19,567 nucleotides of DNA from CAYONP01 sp964405335 (GTDB lineage: Bacteria > Armatimonadota > UBA10988). This document shows, in pieces, positions 1 through 7,743 of the stretch. The stretch spans positions 1 to 19,567 of the forward strand of contig CAYONP010000101.1 of assembly GCA_964405335.1 (NCBI GenBank), given 5' to 3'. Numbering within the stretch: the first letter of the stretch is position 1; each line of letters begins with the position of its first letter. The notes under the pieces are model-generated. The model was not told where the DNA came from. It worked only from the letters and a program-made list of their open reading frames with translations, and searched no databases. The translations under genes were made by a program, and so were the position numbers.

Positions 1-103
1 CTGACAACCGCCCGGCAGATGTGACTCAAGATGAGCGCGCCGCGCGGGGAGGGGACGGTGGTGGGGGCTGGCGGGCCGGCGCACTGGCCTACCGCGAGCG
101 TGT

Positions 104-124
104 GGCGCCGGTTGGCAACCGGCG
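104..124. repeat. Perfect palindrome, 9 bp arms, upstream of first operon
   Basis: Arms CGCCGGTTG (106-114) and CAACCGGCG (116-124) are exact reverse complements around one central base. Positions 104-122 read on the minus strand are identical over 19 bases to 18951-18969, where the word contains the -35 hexamer of the MFS gene promoter. It could be an operator or the core of a dispersed repeat. I found no matching -10 at normal spacing for a leftward promoter here. The palindrome is directly seen; any function is inference. Confidence 0.6.
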
Positions 125-140
125 ACGCGATCATGCGGGC

Positions 141-161
141 CGCGCTTTCGGCGAAAGCGCG
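141..161. repeat. Second perfect palindrome, 10 bp arms
   Basis: Arms CGCGCTTTCG (141-150) and CGAAAGCGCG (152-161) are exact reverse complements. In RNA this would form a strong hairpin with a small loop. No T-run follows on either strand, so a classical intrinsic terminator is not supported. It lies between the first palindrome (104-124) and the promoter at 212-241, so it may be an upstream terminator without a U-tract or a regulator binding site. Confidence 0.5.
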
Positions 162-211
162 CTACCTTCGGCTGGCGGCGGGGGCCGCGGAGCGCCGGCA
201 CGCTCGCATCC

Positions 212-241
212 TTGACGCGCTACCGGGCGATGGACTAACCT
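212..241 (+). promoter_or_regulatory. Candidate sigma70-type promoter of the 262-7724 operon
   Basis: TTGACG (212-217) matches the -35 consensus at five of six positions. An 18-base spacer follows, then TAACCT (236-241), which fits TANNNT. The predicted start near 248 would leave a leader of about 14 bases carrying the AGGAGG site at 251-256. The promoter sits inside the longer reading frame that opens at 31, which argues against translation from that upstream ATG. Confidence 0.55.
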
Positions 242-250
242 CGCCGACGC

Positions 251-256
251 AGGAGG
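251..256 (+). promoter_or_regulatory. Shine-Dalgarno AGGAGG that decides the TTG start at 262
   Basis: A perfect AGGAGG is followed by five bases and then TTG at 262-264, in frame with the membrane protein. Neither of the upstream in-frame ATGs (31, 133) has a comparable site. Confidence 0.75.
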
Positions 257-261
257 CTCCG

Positions 262-2238
262 TTGTCCGTCGCCGAGGCGAGTGAGCGACCCGAGCGCGGA
301 TTCACCCTCCGCGCGCTGGTCATCGCCGTGCTGTTCGCCTGGCTCGGTGACCTGTGGATGAAGTATGTGGGCATCATCGCCCACACCATCCAGCTCGGTG
401 AGAGCGTGCCGGCCATCCCCGCCGTTGCCGGCTTGCTCTTCTTCCTGGTGGTCAATCCGCTGTTGGCCCGCCTGCACCCAAAGCTCGCCCTGCGCCGCGC
501 CGAGCTGGTGATTGTCTTCGTCATTCTCTGCATCACGCCGGTGATCAACTCGGTCGGCTGCGCGCGGATGCTGCTGCCCTCGCTCAACGTCGCCAGCTAT
601 TACGCCACGCCCGAGAACAAGCTCGACGCCTGCTGGGAGCAGATCCCCGGCTGGTACGGTCCGCGCGACCCCGAGATCATCCGTCAAATGTACGAGGGCG
701 CCGACGACGAAGCGGTGCCGTGGGCCGTCTGGTGGCCCTACCTGCTGCGCTGGCTGGCCTTCGCCACGGTCTTCTTTGGCACCCTGCTCTGCTGCAACAG
801 CCTGTTGCGCCGGCAGTGGACCGAACGCGAGCGGCTCGCCTTCCCCCTGGTGCAGTTCGTCTCGCCGCTGATCGCCGACGACCGGCCGACGCTCGCCGTC
901 ATCCTGCGTAACCCGCTGCTCTGGTTGGGCATCAGCATCAGCTTTGTCTACAATCTGCTGAACATGCTCCACGCGGTGAACCCCGCGGTGCCGGCGCCGA
1001 GCGTCGCCTACAACCTCGGTGCGCTGTTCACCGACCGGCCGATGTCGGCGATCAGTGACCTTCAGATCCAGTGGCGACCCGAGGTCTTCGGGCTCGGTTA
1101 TCTCATGTCGACCGAGGTCACCTTCTCGGTCTGGGTGCTCTACCTGCTGGTGCAGCTCAGCCGCGTGGTGGCCACCGCGTTCGGCGCGGCCGACCAGATC
1201 CCCGGCTTTCCGTTCGAGCACGAGATGTGCACCGGCAGCTACCTGGCGGTGCTCGTCTCAGTGCTCTACATCAGCCGCCGCCACTTGGCGCGCGTGCTCC
1301 GCTGCGTCTTCACCGACCGCGAACGCGGCTACGACGCCGGCGAGCCGATCAGCTATCGCTGGGCCTTTACCGGGGCGGTGGGCGGGTTCGTCTTCCTCGT
1401 CGCCTGGGCGGTCATCGCCGGCATGGCGCTCTGGCTGGCGCTGCTCTACTTCACGCTGCTGATCGTGGTCGCGCTGGTTTACACACGCATCCGGGCCGAG
1501 ACCGGCGCTCCGATGGTCTGGCTGTTTCCCTACTGGGAGCAGCAGAAGTTCATCGACAATCTGTGGGGTTCGGCGGGCCTGGCGCCCGGCGGCGACCTGC
1601 GCTCGGCGACCGTTTTCCACGCCTTCGCCTGGATGGCCCGCGGCTACTTCCCGACCACCGGCGCCACCCAACTGGAGAGCTTCAAGCTCGGCGACGAGGC
1701 CGGTCTGCGCCGGCGCGAGGTCTTCGGCGCGCTGCTCTTCGCCTGCGTGCTCGGCTTCGCCCTGGCCTTCTGGGCGCACATGACCAGCTACTACCAGCTC
1801 GGCGGCAATGTGCTCGAGCGCGGCGACACCGAGGGCGGCTACCGCATCGTGCTCATGCGCCAGGCGCAGGAGCAGGTCGCGGCCTGGACCGAGACGCCGC
1901 TGGCGCCCGACGTCCGGCGCAACTGGGCGACGTTGATCGGCTTCCTCTTCACCGGCACCCTGGTCACCGCCCGGTCGCTCTTCCTGCGCTTCCCGGTGCA
2001 TCCCCTCGGCTTCGCCATGGCCACCGCCTATGGCCGGGCGATATGGGGTCCGTCCCTTTTTGTCTGGGTGGCCAAGACGGCCATTCTGCGCATCGGCGGG
2101 GTGCGGTTGTACAAGCAGCTCATCCCCTTCTTCATCGGCATCATCCTCGGGCAGTTCTTCACCGCCGGCTGCGTCTGGGGCATGGTCGCCTTGTTCAACG
2201 AGGAGCTAGCGGAACGCTATGGCGTCTGGTTCGGCTAG
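262..2238 (+). CDS. Polytopic membrane protein, DUF6785/DUF6784-like
   Basis: Protein of about 658 residues with a dozen or more hydrophobic segments (the first at about residues 16-33, 51-69 and 80-98), hence an inner-membrane protein. The loop with WTERERLAFPLVQ and the later R-I-R-A-E-T-G-A-P stretch resemble the DUF6785/DUF6784 proteins of planctomycetes and relatives, which look like distant oligopeptide-transporter (OPT) relatives; this assignment is from memory. No substrate can be read from the sequence. The start is taken as TTG 262 because of the AGGAGG five bases upstream and a promoter at 212-241. The frame is open back to ATG 31, but those 77 codons encode a polar, low-complexity stretch that I treat as untranslated. 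The 3' end overlaps the next gene by 20 bases, indicating an operon and probably a shared function with the FtsX-type permease. Confidence 0.85.
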   Translation: MSVAEASERPERGFTLRALVIAVLFAWLGDLWMKYVGIIAHTIQLGESVPAIPAVAGLLFFLVVNPLLARLHPKLALRRAELVIVFVILCITPVINSVGCARMLLPSLNVASYYATPENKLDACWEQIPGWYGPRDPEIIRQMYEGADDEAVPWAVWWPYLLRWLAFATVFFGTLLCCNSLLRRQWTERERLAFPLVQFVSPLIADDRPTLAVILRNPLLWLGISISFVYNLLNMLHAVNPAVPAPSVAYNLGALFTDRPMSAISDLQIQWRPEVFGLGYLMSTEVTFSVWVLYLLVQLSRVVATAFGAADQIPGFPFEHEMCTGSYLAVLVSVLYISRRHLARVLRCVFTDRERGYDAGEPISYRWAFTGAVGGFVFLVAWAVIAGMALWLALLYFTLLIVVALVYTRIRAETGAPMVWLFPYWEQQKFIDNLWGSAGLAPGGDLRSATVFHAFAWMARGYFPTTGATQLESFKLGDEAGLRRREVFGALLFACVLGFALAFWAHMTSYYQLGGNVLERGDTEGGYRIVLMRQAQEQVAAWTETPLAPDVRRNWATLIGFLFTGTLVTARSLFLRFPVHPLGFAMATAYGRAIWGPSLFVWVAKTAILRIGGVRLYKQLIPFFIGIILGQFFTAGCVWGMVALFNEELAERYGVWFG

Positions 2239-5200
2239 GCTGGCGCTGGTCTTCGCCCTGCTCGCTGTCGGCCGCGTCGCGGGCGACCCGGCGGCGGCCG
2301 CGCGCGCCGTCGATCCGGCCCGCCTCCGCGCGACCATTGACTCATTCTCGCGCGACGGCGGGCGGGTAACCGGCTCGGCCGGCGCCGAGCGCGCCGCGGC
2401 GCGGATCGAGCGCGCCTTCCGCGACGCGGGCCTGGTACTTCAACGGCAGCGATTCGACGTGCCGATGCCCAGGATGGGCGACGCCGTGCTGACGGTCGGC
2501 GGGGTCTCGGTGCCTCTCGAGCCGCTCTGTCCGAACCTCGTCCGGCTCAGCGCCACGCCGGCCGGCGGCGTCAGTGGGCCGCTGGTCCGCGGCGGCGACG
2601 GCTCGCTGGCCAACTATGCGGGTCAGGACGTCGACGGCGCCGTGGTGCTGCTCGATTTCGACTGCGGGCAGCGCTGGCTCGATGCCGCGACGCTCGGCGC
2701 GCGGGCGGTGGTGTTCGTCGAGACCGACCGGCTCGAGCGCGGCGAGGCGCAGCGCAAGTTCCTCAAGGTGCCGCTCGATCTGCCGCGCTACTACCTCACC
2801 CGCGCGGCGGCGGCGCGGCTACCACGCACCGGCACGGCCACGCTGCATTGCGCCGGCGACTGGGTCGCCGCCGAGGCGGTCAACCTGCTCGGCCTGCTGC
2901 CCGGCAGCGACCCGGCGCTACGCGGCGAGGTGGTGGTGGTCACCGCCTACTACGACAGCATGTCGGTGGTCCCGTCGCTGGCGCCGGGTGCCGAGCAGGC
3001 GGGCGGTATTTCCACGCTGCTCGAGGCGGTGCGGGTGCTCAGCGCCGCGCGGCCGAAGCGGTCGGTGCTGTTCTGTGCCTTGGCCGCGCATCATCAGGCG
3101 CTGGCCGGCGCGCGGGCCCTGGCCTGGACGCTCCGCCGAGACCACATCCGCGAACGCTGGGACGACGCGCTGCGGCTCATGCGCCGGGCCGACGAGCGGG
3201 AGCTGCGCGAGCTCGAGGCCGACTTGGCCGAGGCGCCGCGCAAGGGTCACCGTGCCGAACAGGACGCCGCCTGGCGCGCCGCGCTGCGCGAGCGGATCGA
3301 GCGCCGGCGATTCGATCGCGCCTTCGCCGACGCGCTCTACGCCGTGGGCGAGCCGGTGCTGACGGTCAGTCTCGACCTGAGCAGCGGCAGCGATCAGGTC
3401 GGCGCCTTCCATGCCGGCCACTTCTACCGCAACGACAAGCTGACCCGTTTCCTCTCGCCGATGGGCAAGCGCTTCGTGGCCTACGGCGAGCAGGCCGGCC
3501 TGCCGGGCGCGGTGGTCGACTGCATCAACCCGCTGCAAGACCAAGGCTGGGATACCTGGGTGCCCGACCAGTTCGCGACCGACGCCGAGCCGTTGGTCGA
3601 GGCGGCGCGGCCGGCCGTCTGCCTGTTCACCATCCGCGATTCGCGACCGCGGGTCGATACCCCGGCCGACACACCCGAGCGCCTCCACTGGCCAAACCTG
3701 GAACGCCAGGCGCGGGCGGTGGTCGGCGCACTGAGCGCGATGGTCGACGATCCGGGCCTGAAGACCGAGGGCCTGAAGCGGGTCAAGCGCCTGCCCTACC
3801 GCTTCACGCCGATCGACGGCCCGGTCTACGAGTTTGAACGGCGGAAGTCGTTTCTGCCCGACACCCCGGTGCCGGGCGCGGTGGTCGCGCTGAAGGACCC
3901 GATCGGCTGCATGATGGGCGTGCGGCCGGAGATCCTGTCGCTCGCCGACGCACGGGGCGAGTACCGCATCCTGGGCTACGACGACCTCGACCTGACGCTC
4001 AAGATCGACGGCTACGCGTTCGAGCCGGGCACCGGACGGATCACCTATGCGCCCGACCTGGGGCCCGAGGGCGAGGTCAAGTACCCGCGTGAGGCGCGCG
4101 GCCGGCAGGGGCTCAAGCGACCGCTGATTCTCTTCCCGTGCCACCCGGTCAACCTGTTCGATCTGGTCGACGAGCGATACTTCGAGACCCTCGAGCAGAT
4201 CTACGTGTTCGACGCGCGGACCGACAGCGAGCCGCGCAGCTATGGTTACGACATCCCGGTCCACTCGCCGCCGACGGTGCTTGCCGGCACCATGTCGGCC
4301 AGCTATGTCGAGCCGGTGGCGGTGGTCTATGCGCCGCGCGAGACCCCGGTCAAGATCGCCATGGCGATGGGCCTGCTGGGCCTGCGGTTCATCCTCACCG
4401 AGGCGACGCCGGCCGAGCCGACCGGGGTCGGGTTCGATCCGGCGGTGGTCGACCGCGTGCCGCGCACGCCCTATCGCGCCGCGCGCGACATGTGGCTGAT
4501 CGACGAAGCCCGCATGGCCGAGCAGCGGCGCTACGGCGTGCAGAACCGCCGACTGGCCGCGCTCCATGCCCGGGCCGAGGAGCGGCTGGCCGCCGCCGAG
4601 CAGGCCCTGGCCGCGCGCGACTGGCAGGCGCACCTGGCCGCCGCCCGCGAGGCCTGGGCGCTCGAGGCGCGGGCCTATCCCGATGTGCAGCGGACCAAGG
4701 ACGATGTGGTCAAGGGCGTGCTCTTCTACCTCGGCCTGCTGCTGCCGTTCGCCTTCTTCACCGAGCGACTGCTGATCGCCTCGCCGCGGATCAAAGGCCA
4801 GATCACCGGCACGCTGACCATCTTCGGCCTGGTCTACTTCTGCCTGCACCTGGTCCATCCGGCCTTCCGGCTGCTCGACGCGCCCTGGATCATCCTGCTT
4901 GGGTTCATCATCATGGCCCTGGCGCTGCTGGTCATCGCCGTGGTCGCGCGGCGCTTCAACGAGGAGCTGGAGACGCTCAAGCAGGCGGCCGGCGGCACGC
5001 ACAGCGCCGATGTCAGCCGCAGCGGAACCCTCGGCGCGGCGTTCGGGCTGGGCATCAGCAACATGCGGCGACGGCCGCTGCGCACCGCCTTAACCGGCAT
5101 CACGCTGACCCTGCTGACCTTCACCGTGCTCTCGTTCACCTCGGTCGGCACCACGCTGCGGGCCAACGCCGTGGCAACCCGCGGCTCGGCGGTCTATCCC

Positions 5201-6952
5201 GGCATCCTCATCCGCGACGCCGTCTGGGGCGCGCTCGAGGCGCCGACCGCCGCCATCCTGGCCAACCAGTTCCGCGACGACGGACTGGTCGTCCCGCGCG
5301 CCTGGCTGACCTCGGCCGCGCTCGACAAGCAGATGAAGCTCTCGGCGCGCAACGGCACCGCGCAGTTCGTCGTCGAGCAGGCGGAGGCGGGCGATGCCGG
5401 CACGAGCCTGATCAGCCGCCTCTCGGCCGCCGTCCGGCGCGCTGGGCGAGGGCAGGCCGCGCGCCGCTGGGCTGCCGGCTACCCCGCGCCCGACGAGACG
5501 CTGCTGCTCCAGGCGGTGCTCGGCCTGACGCCGGACGAGCCGCGGGTCAGCGGGCTCGGTGGCGAGCTGGTCGCCGGGCGATGGTTCGCGCCAGGCGAGC
5601 AGGATGTCTGTGTCGTGCCGCAGGCGGTGGCTGAGCGGCTTGGGCTGGGTCCCGGCACGCCACAGGCACGGGCGGGGCATGGCTTCGGCGCGGTCGAGGT
5701 CTTCGGCTCACGGTTCGAGGTCATCGGCATCATCGGCGACGGCCGGCTGACCAGCCTGCGCGACCTCGACGGCGAGCCGCTGACGCCGGTCGACTTCTCG
5801 CAGCTCGAGCCCGAGAAGCTGCAGATGGTGCGCGAGCTGGCGACGCAGAAGCTGAAGCTCGGCCGCGCGCCGGTCGCACCGATCGATCGCTACATCCACT
5901 TCCCCGCCGACGTGCAGCTCATCCTGCCCTATGAGCGGCTGATGAGCCTCGGCGGGACGCTCCGCTCGGTGGCGGTGCGGTTCGACGATGCCGAGGCCGT
6001 CGCGCCGGCGGCGGCGCAGCTCATGGAACGGTTCGAGATGTCGGCCTACGCCACCGACGGTGAGCGGGTGATGCTCCACTCGAGCATCGGCATGACCAGC
6101 GTCAGCGGGCTCCAGACGGTGCTCATTCCGATGCTCATCGCCGCGCTGATCGTGCTCAACACCATGCTCGGCGCGGTGGCGGAGCGTTTGCACGAGATTG
6201 GCATCTTCAGCAGCATCGGCCTGGCGCCGGCGCACATCGGCACGCTGTTCTTGGCCGAGAGCTGCGTGCTGGCCAACATCGGCGTGATCCTCGGCTACCT
6301 GCTCGGCCAGAGCGTCGCCAAGGTGCTCTACAGCCTGCAGCAATCGGGCCGGCTGGGCGGCCTGGCGGGCCTGAGCCTGAACTACTCCAGCACCGCCGCG
6401 GTGGGCGTGGCCTGCCTGATCATCGCCATCGTGCTGCTCAGCACGCTCTATCCCTCGCGCCGAGCGGCGCAACTGGCCACGCCCGACATCGAGCGACGGT
6501 GGCGACTGCCGCAGCCCGACGGCCACACCATGACGCTGCCCCTGCCGTTCATGCTCACCGGCCGCGACGGGCTGGCCTGCAACCTCTTCCTCAAGGAGTA
6601 CTTCGACGCCTTCGTCGACTTCCCCGGCGGCGACTTCTACACCGACGGGACCAGCTTCGAACCGCTCAGCGAGGGCGGCTACCGGCTCGCGCTCACGGTC
6701 TGGCTCGCGCCGTACGACCTGGGCGTCAGCCAGCGCGTTGCGCTCGAAACACGGCCCGATCCCGACGACCCGCAGGTTCAGTCGGTGGTCATCCAGATTG
6801 AGCGGCTGAGCGGCGACGACACCGGCTGGCGGCGGACCAACTGGCTGTTCGTCAACATCCTGCGCCGGCAGTTTCTGATCTGGCGAACCATCGCGCCGGC
6901 GCAGAAGGCGGCCTATGCCGATGCCGGCGAGGCGCTCCTCGCGGAGAGATGA
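2219..6952 (+). CDS. Giant fusion: degenerate M28 peptidase domain plus FtsX/MacB-type permease
   Basis: A 1577-residue protein. Residues 1-22 form a signal peptide or signal anchor. Residues about 35-500 follow the M28 aminopeptidase layout, with a PA-like insert near 120-205 (L-R-G-E-VVVV-T-A-Y-Y-D-S at 234-247; DTPADTP at 480-486). The zinc site is largely lost: the HxD histidine is Tyr244, the bridging Asp is Gln260, the Glu-Glu pair is His291-His292 and the last His is Asp480; only Asp246 and Asp386 remain. A coiled-coil-like Ala/Arg/Glu stretch lies near 770-825. Three hydrophobic segments follow at about 832-912. An FtsX-type region comes next: TM near 955-985, an extracytoplasmic domain to about 1295, then three TMs at about 1300-1417. 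Residues 1420-1577 form an unrecognised, probably cytoplasmic domain. MacB-type permeases need an ABC ATPase, and none is encoded in this window. ATG 2219 lies within the end of the upstream gene, so translation is probably coupled. Family calls are solid; transport or signalling role is unknown. Confidence 0.88.
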   Translation: MASGSARLALVFALLAVGRVAGDPAAAARAVDPARLRATIDSFSRDGGRVTGSAGAERAAARIERAFRDAGLVLQRQRFDVPMPRMGDAVLTVGGVSVPLEPLCPNLVRLSATPAGGVSGPLVRGGDGSLANYAGQDVDGAVVLLDFDCGQRWLDAATLGARAVVFVETDRLERGEAQRKFLKVPLDLPRYYLTRAAAARLPRTGTATLHCAGDWVAAEAVNLLGLLPGSDPALRGEVVVVTAYYDSMSVVPSLAPGAEQAGGISTLLEAVRVLSAARPKRSVLFCALAAHHQALAGARALAWTLRRDHIRERWDDALRLMRRADERELRELEADLAEAPRKGHRAEQDAAWRAALRERIERRRFDRAFADALYAVGEPVLTVSLDLSSGSDQVGAFHAGHFYRNDKLTRFLSPMGKRFVAYGEQAGLPGAVVDCINPLQDQGWDTWVPDQFATDAEPLVEAARPAVCLFTIRDSRPRVDTPADTPERLHWPNLERQARAVVGALSAMVDDPGLKTEGLKRVKRLPYRFTPIDGPVYEFERRKSFLPDTPVPGAVVALKDPIGCMMGVRPEILSLADARGEYRILGYDDLDLTLKIDGYAFEPGTGRITYAPDLGPEGEVKYPREARGRQGLKRPLILFPCHPVNLFDLVDERYFETLEQIYVFDARTDSEPRSYGYDIPVHSPPTVLAGTMSASYVEPVAVVYAPRETPVKIAMAMGLLGLRFILTEATPAEPTGVGFDPAVVDRVPRTPYRAARDMWLIDEARMAEQRRYGVQNRRLAALHARAEERLAAAEQALAARDWQAHLAAAREAWALEARAYPDVQRTKDDVVKGVLFYLGLLLPFAFFTERLLIASPRIKGQITGTLTIFGLVYFCLHLVHPAFRLLDAPWIILLGFIIMALALLVIAVVARRFNEELETLKQAAGGTHSADVSRSGTLGAAFGLGISNMRRRPLRTALTGITLTLLTFTVLSFTSVGTTLRANAVATRGSAVYPGILIRDAVWGALEAPTAAILANQFRDDGLVVPRAWLTSAALDKQMKLSARNGTAQFVVEQAEAGDAGTSLISRLSAAVRRAGRGQAARRWAAGYPAPDETLLLQAVLGLTPDEPRVSGLGGELVAGRWFAPGEQDVCVVPQAVAERLGLGPGTPQARAGHGFGAVEVFGSRFEVIGIIGDGRLTSLRDLDGEPLTPVDFSQLEPEKLQMVRELATQKLKLGRAPVAPIDRYIHFPADVQLILPYERLMSLGGTLRSVAVRFDDAEAVAPAAAQLMERFEMSAYATDGERVMLHSSIGMTSVSGLQTVLIPMLIAALIVLNTMLGAVAERLHEIGIFSSIGLAPAHIGTLFLAESCVLANIGVILGYLLGQSVAKVLYSLQQSGRLGGLAGLSLNYSSTAAVGVACLIIAIVLLSTLYPSRRAAQLATPDIERRWRLPQPDGHTMTLPLPFMLTGRDGLACNLFLKEYFDAFVDFPGGDFYTDGTSFEPLSEGGYRLALTVWLAPYDLGVSQRVALETRPDPDDPQVQSVVIQIERLSGDDTGWRRTNWLFVNILRRQFLIWRTIAPAQKAAYADAGEALLAER

Positions 6953-6953
6953 G

Positions 6954-7724
6954 ATGCTCTGGCTGCTCTGCCTGCTCGCCGCGCCGGCCGACAACCTAGT
7001 TGCCAATGCCGGGCTCGAGACTCTGGCCGACGGCTACCCGGAAGCCTGGTCGCGCGGCTGGTGCCGCGACGGCGCGGAGGCGATCACGGTGGAGTCGAGC
7101 GACGCCGACCCGCGCAGCGGCGAGCGTTGCCTGCTGATCCGCCACACCGGCGAGCGCGACTGGGCGGTCAATCCCGGCGAGCCGCTGCCCGTCCGGCCCG
7201 GAGAGATCTACGAGCTGTCGGTCTGGGTGCGCATCGCCGGCAGCGGCCACGTGCTGCTCTGCGCCGCCGTCTACCCGCCAGGTGCGCCGCACGAGACCGA
7301 GGAGGGCGTCGACTGGACCGCCGGCGGCATCGTCGCCGACGGGCCGACCGGCGGCTGGGTCGAGCTGCGCAGCCGCCTGGTCATCGCGCCGGGCATGTCG
7401 CGCGCCCAGCCGCGGGTGATCGGCACCGGGCCGGTCGAGGCGGCGATCGACGACTTCGCCGTCCGCCGCGCCGGCAGCCTGGACGAGCTGCGCGCCGGCT
7501 ATCGTGGCCCGGCCGAACTCCAGCTCGGCGCGAAGGCGGTTCGGCTCCGGCTCGAGCCGAACGGCACGGGCGAGCTGCTCGACTCCCGCACCGGCCGGCG
7601 CTGGCGCCTGCTCGCCGGCACGACGGTGGCCACGGCGGCCCGGCAGGCGGGTGTCACCGCCGAGTTGACGCTGCTCGAGGTGGAGCGCGGGCTGGCGCTG
7701 CGGGCGCGGGTCGAGGTCAGGTGA
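6954..7724 (+). CDS. Secreted CBM-like beta-sandwich protein, possibly truncated
   Basis: A 256-residue protein. ATG 6954 starts one base after the upstream stop (TGA 6950-6952), and GGAGAG at 6943-6948 gives five-base spacing; an earlier in-frame ATG at 6915 lies inside the previous gene and lacks this site. A short hydrophobic leader (residues 1-12) is followed by a carbohydrate-binding-module-like beta-sandwich at about 13-170 (NLVANAGLE opening, W-A-V-N-P-G, PGEIYELSVWVRI, closing A-I-D-D-F-A-V-R-R). Residues 185-256 (LGAKAVRLRLEPNGTGELLD, SRTGRRWRLLAG) look like the first strands of the supersandwich domain seen in large glycoside-hydrolase-like proteins, but the frame stops there, 19 bases before the convergent gene ends. 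It may be a 3'-truncated remnant of a larger enzyme or a genuinely short protein. Sugar binding is inferred from the fold only. Confidence 0.75.
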   Translation: MLWLLCLLAAPADNLVANAGLETLADGYPEAWSRGWCRDGAEAITVESSDADPRSGERCLLIRHTGERDWAVNPGEPLPVRPGEIYELSVWVRIAGSGHVLLCAAVYPPGAPHETEEGVDWTAGGIVADGPTGGWVELRSRLVIAPGMSRAQPRVIGTGPVEAAIDDFAVRRAGSLDELRAGYRGPAELQLGAKAVRLRLEPNGTGELLDSRTGRRWRLLAGTTVATAARQAGVTAELTLLEVERGLALRARVEVR

Positions 7725-7725
7725 G

Positions 7726-7742
7726 GCGCGCGGCGAGCGCGC
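7726..7742. terminator. GC-only hairpin between convergent genes
   Basis: GCGCGC (7726-7731) pairs with GCGCGC (7737-7742) across a five-base loop, filling the 19-base gap between the stop at 7724 and the opposing stop at 7744. There is no T-run, only TT on the plus side, so terminator function is a weak suggestion. Confidence 0.3.
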
Positions 7743-7743
7743 T

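Noticed and set aside
31..261. N-terminal extension of the first membrane protein from ATG 31 (or ATG 133)
   Set aside because: No Shine-Dalgarno at either ATG; promoter, AGGAGG and palindromes lie inside it, and the encoded residues look non-functional.
1071..2369. Plus-strand 432-codon frame overlapping the first two genes
   Set aside because: Arg/Ala/His-rich shadow of the membrane protein frame without recognisable motifs.
2918..5002. Long minus-strand open frame (694 codons) opposite the M28/FtsX gene
   Set aside because: Typical shadow frame in G+C-rich DNA: His/Arg/Gln-rich, no domain, and opposite a gene with clear conserved motifs.
5708..7006. Minus-strand 432-codon frame across the end of the permease gene
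   Set aside because: Shadow frame; composition lacks hydrophobic cores and it spans a clear operon junction on the other strand.
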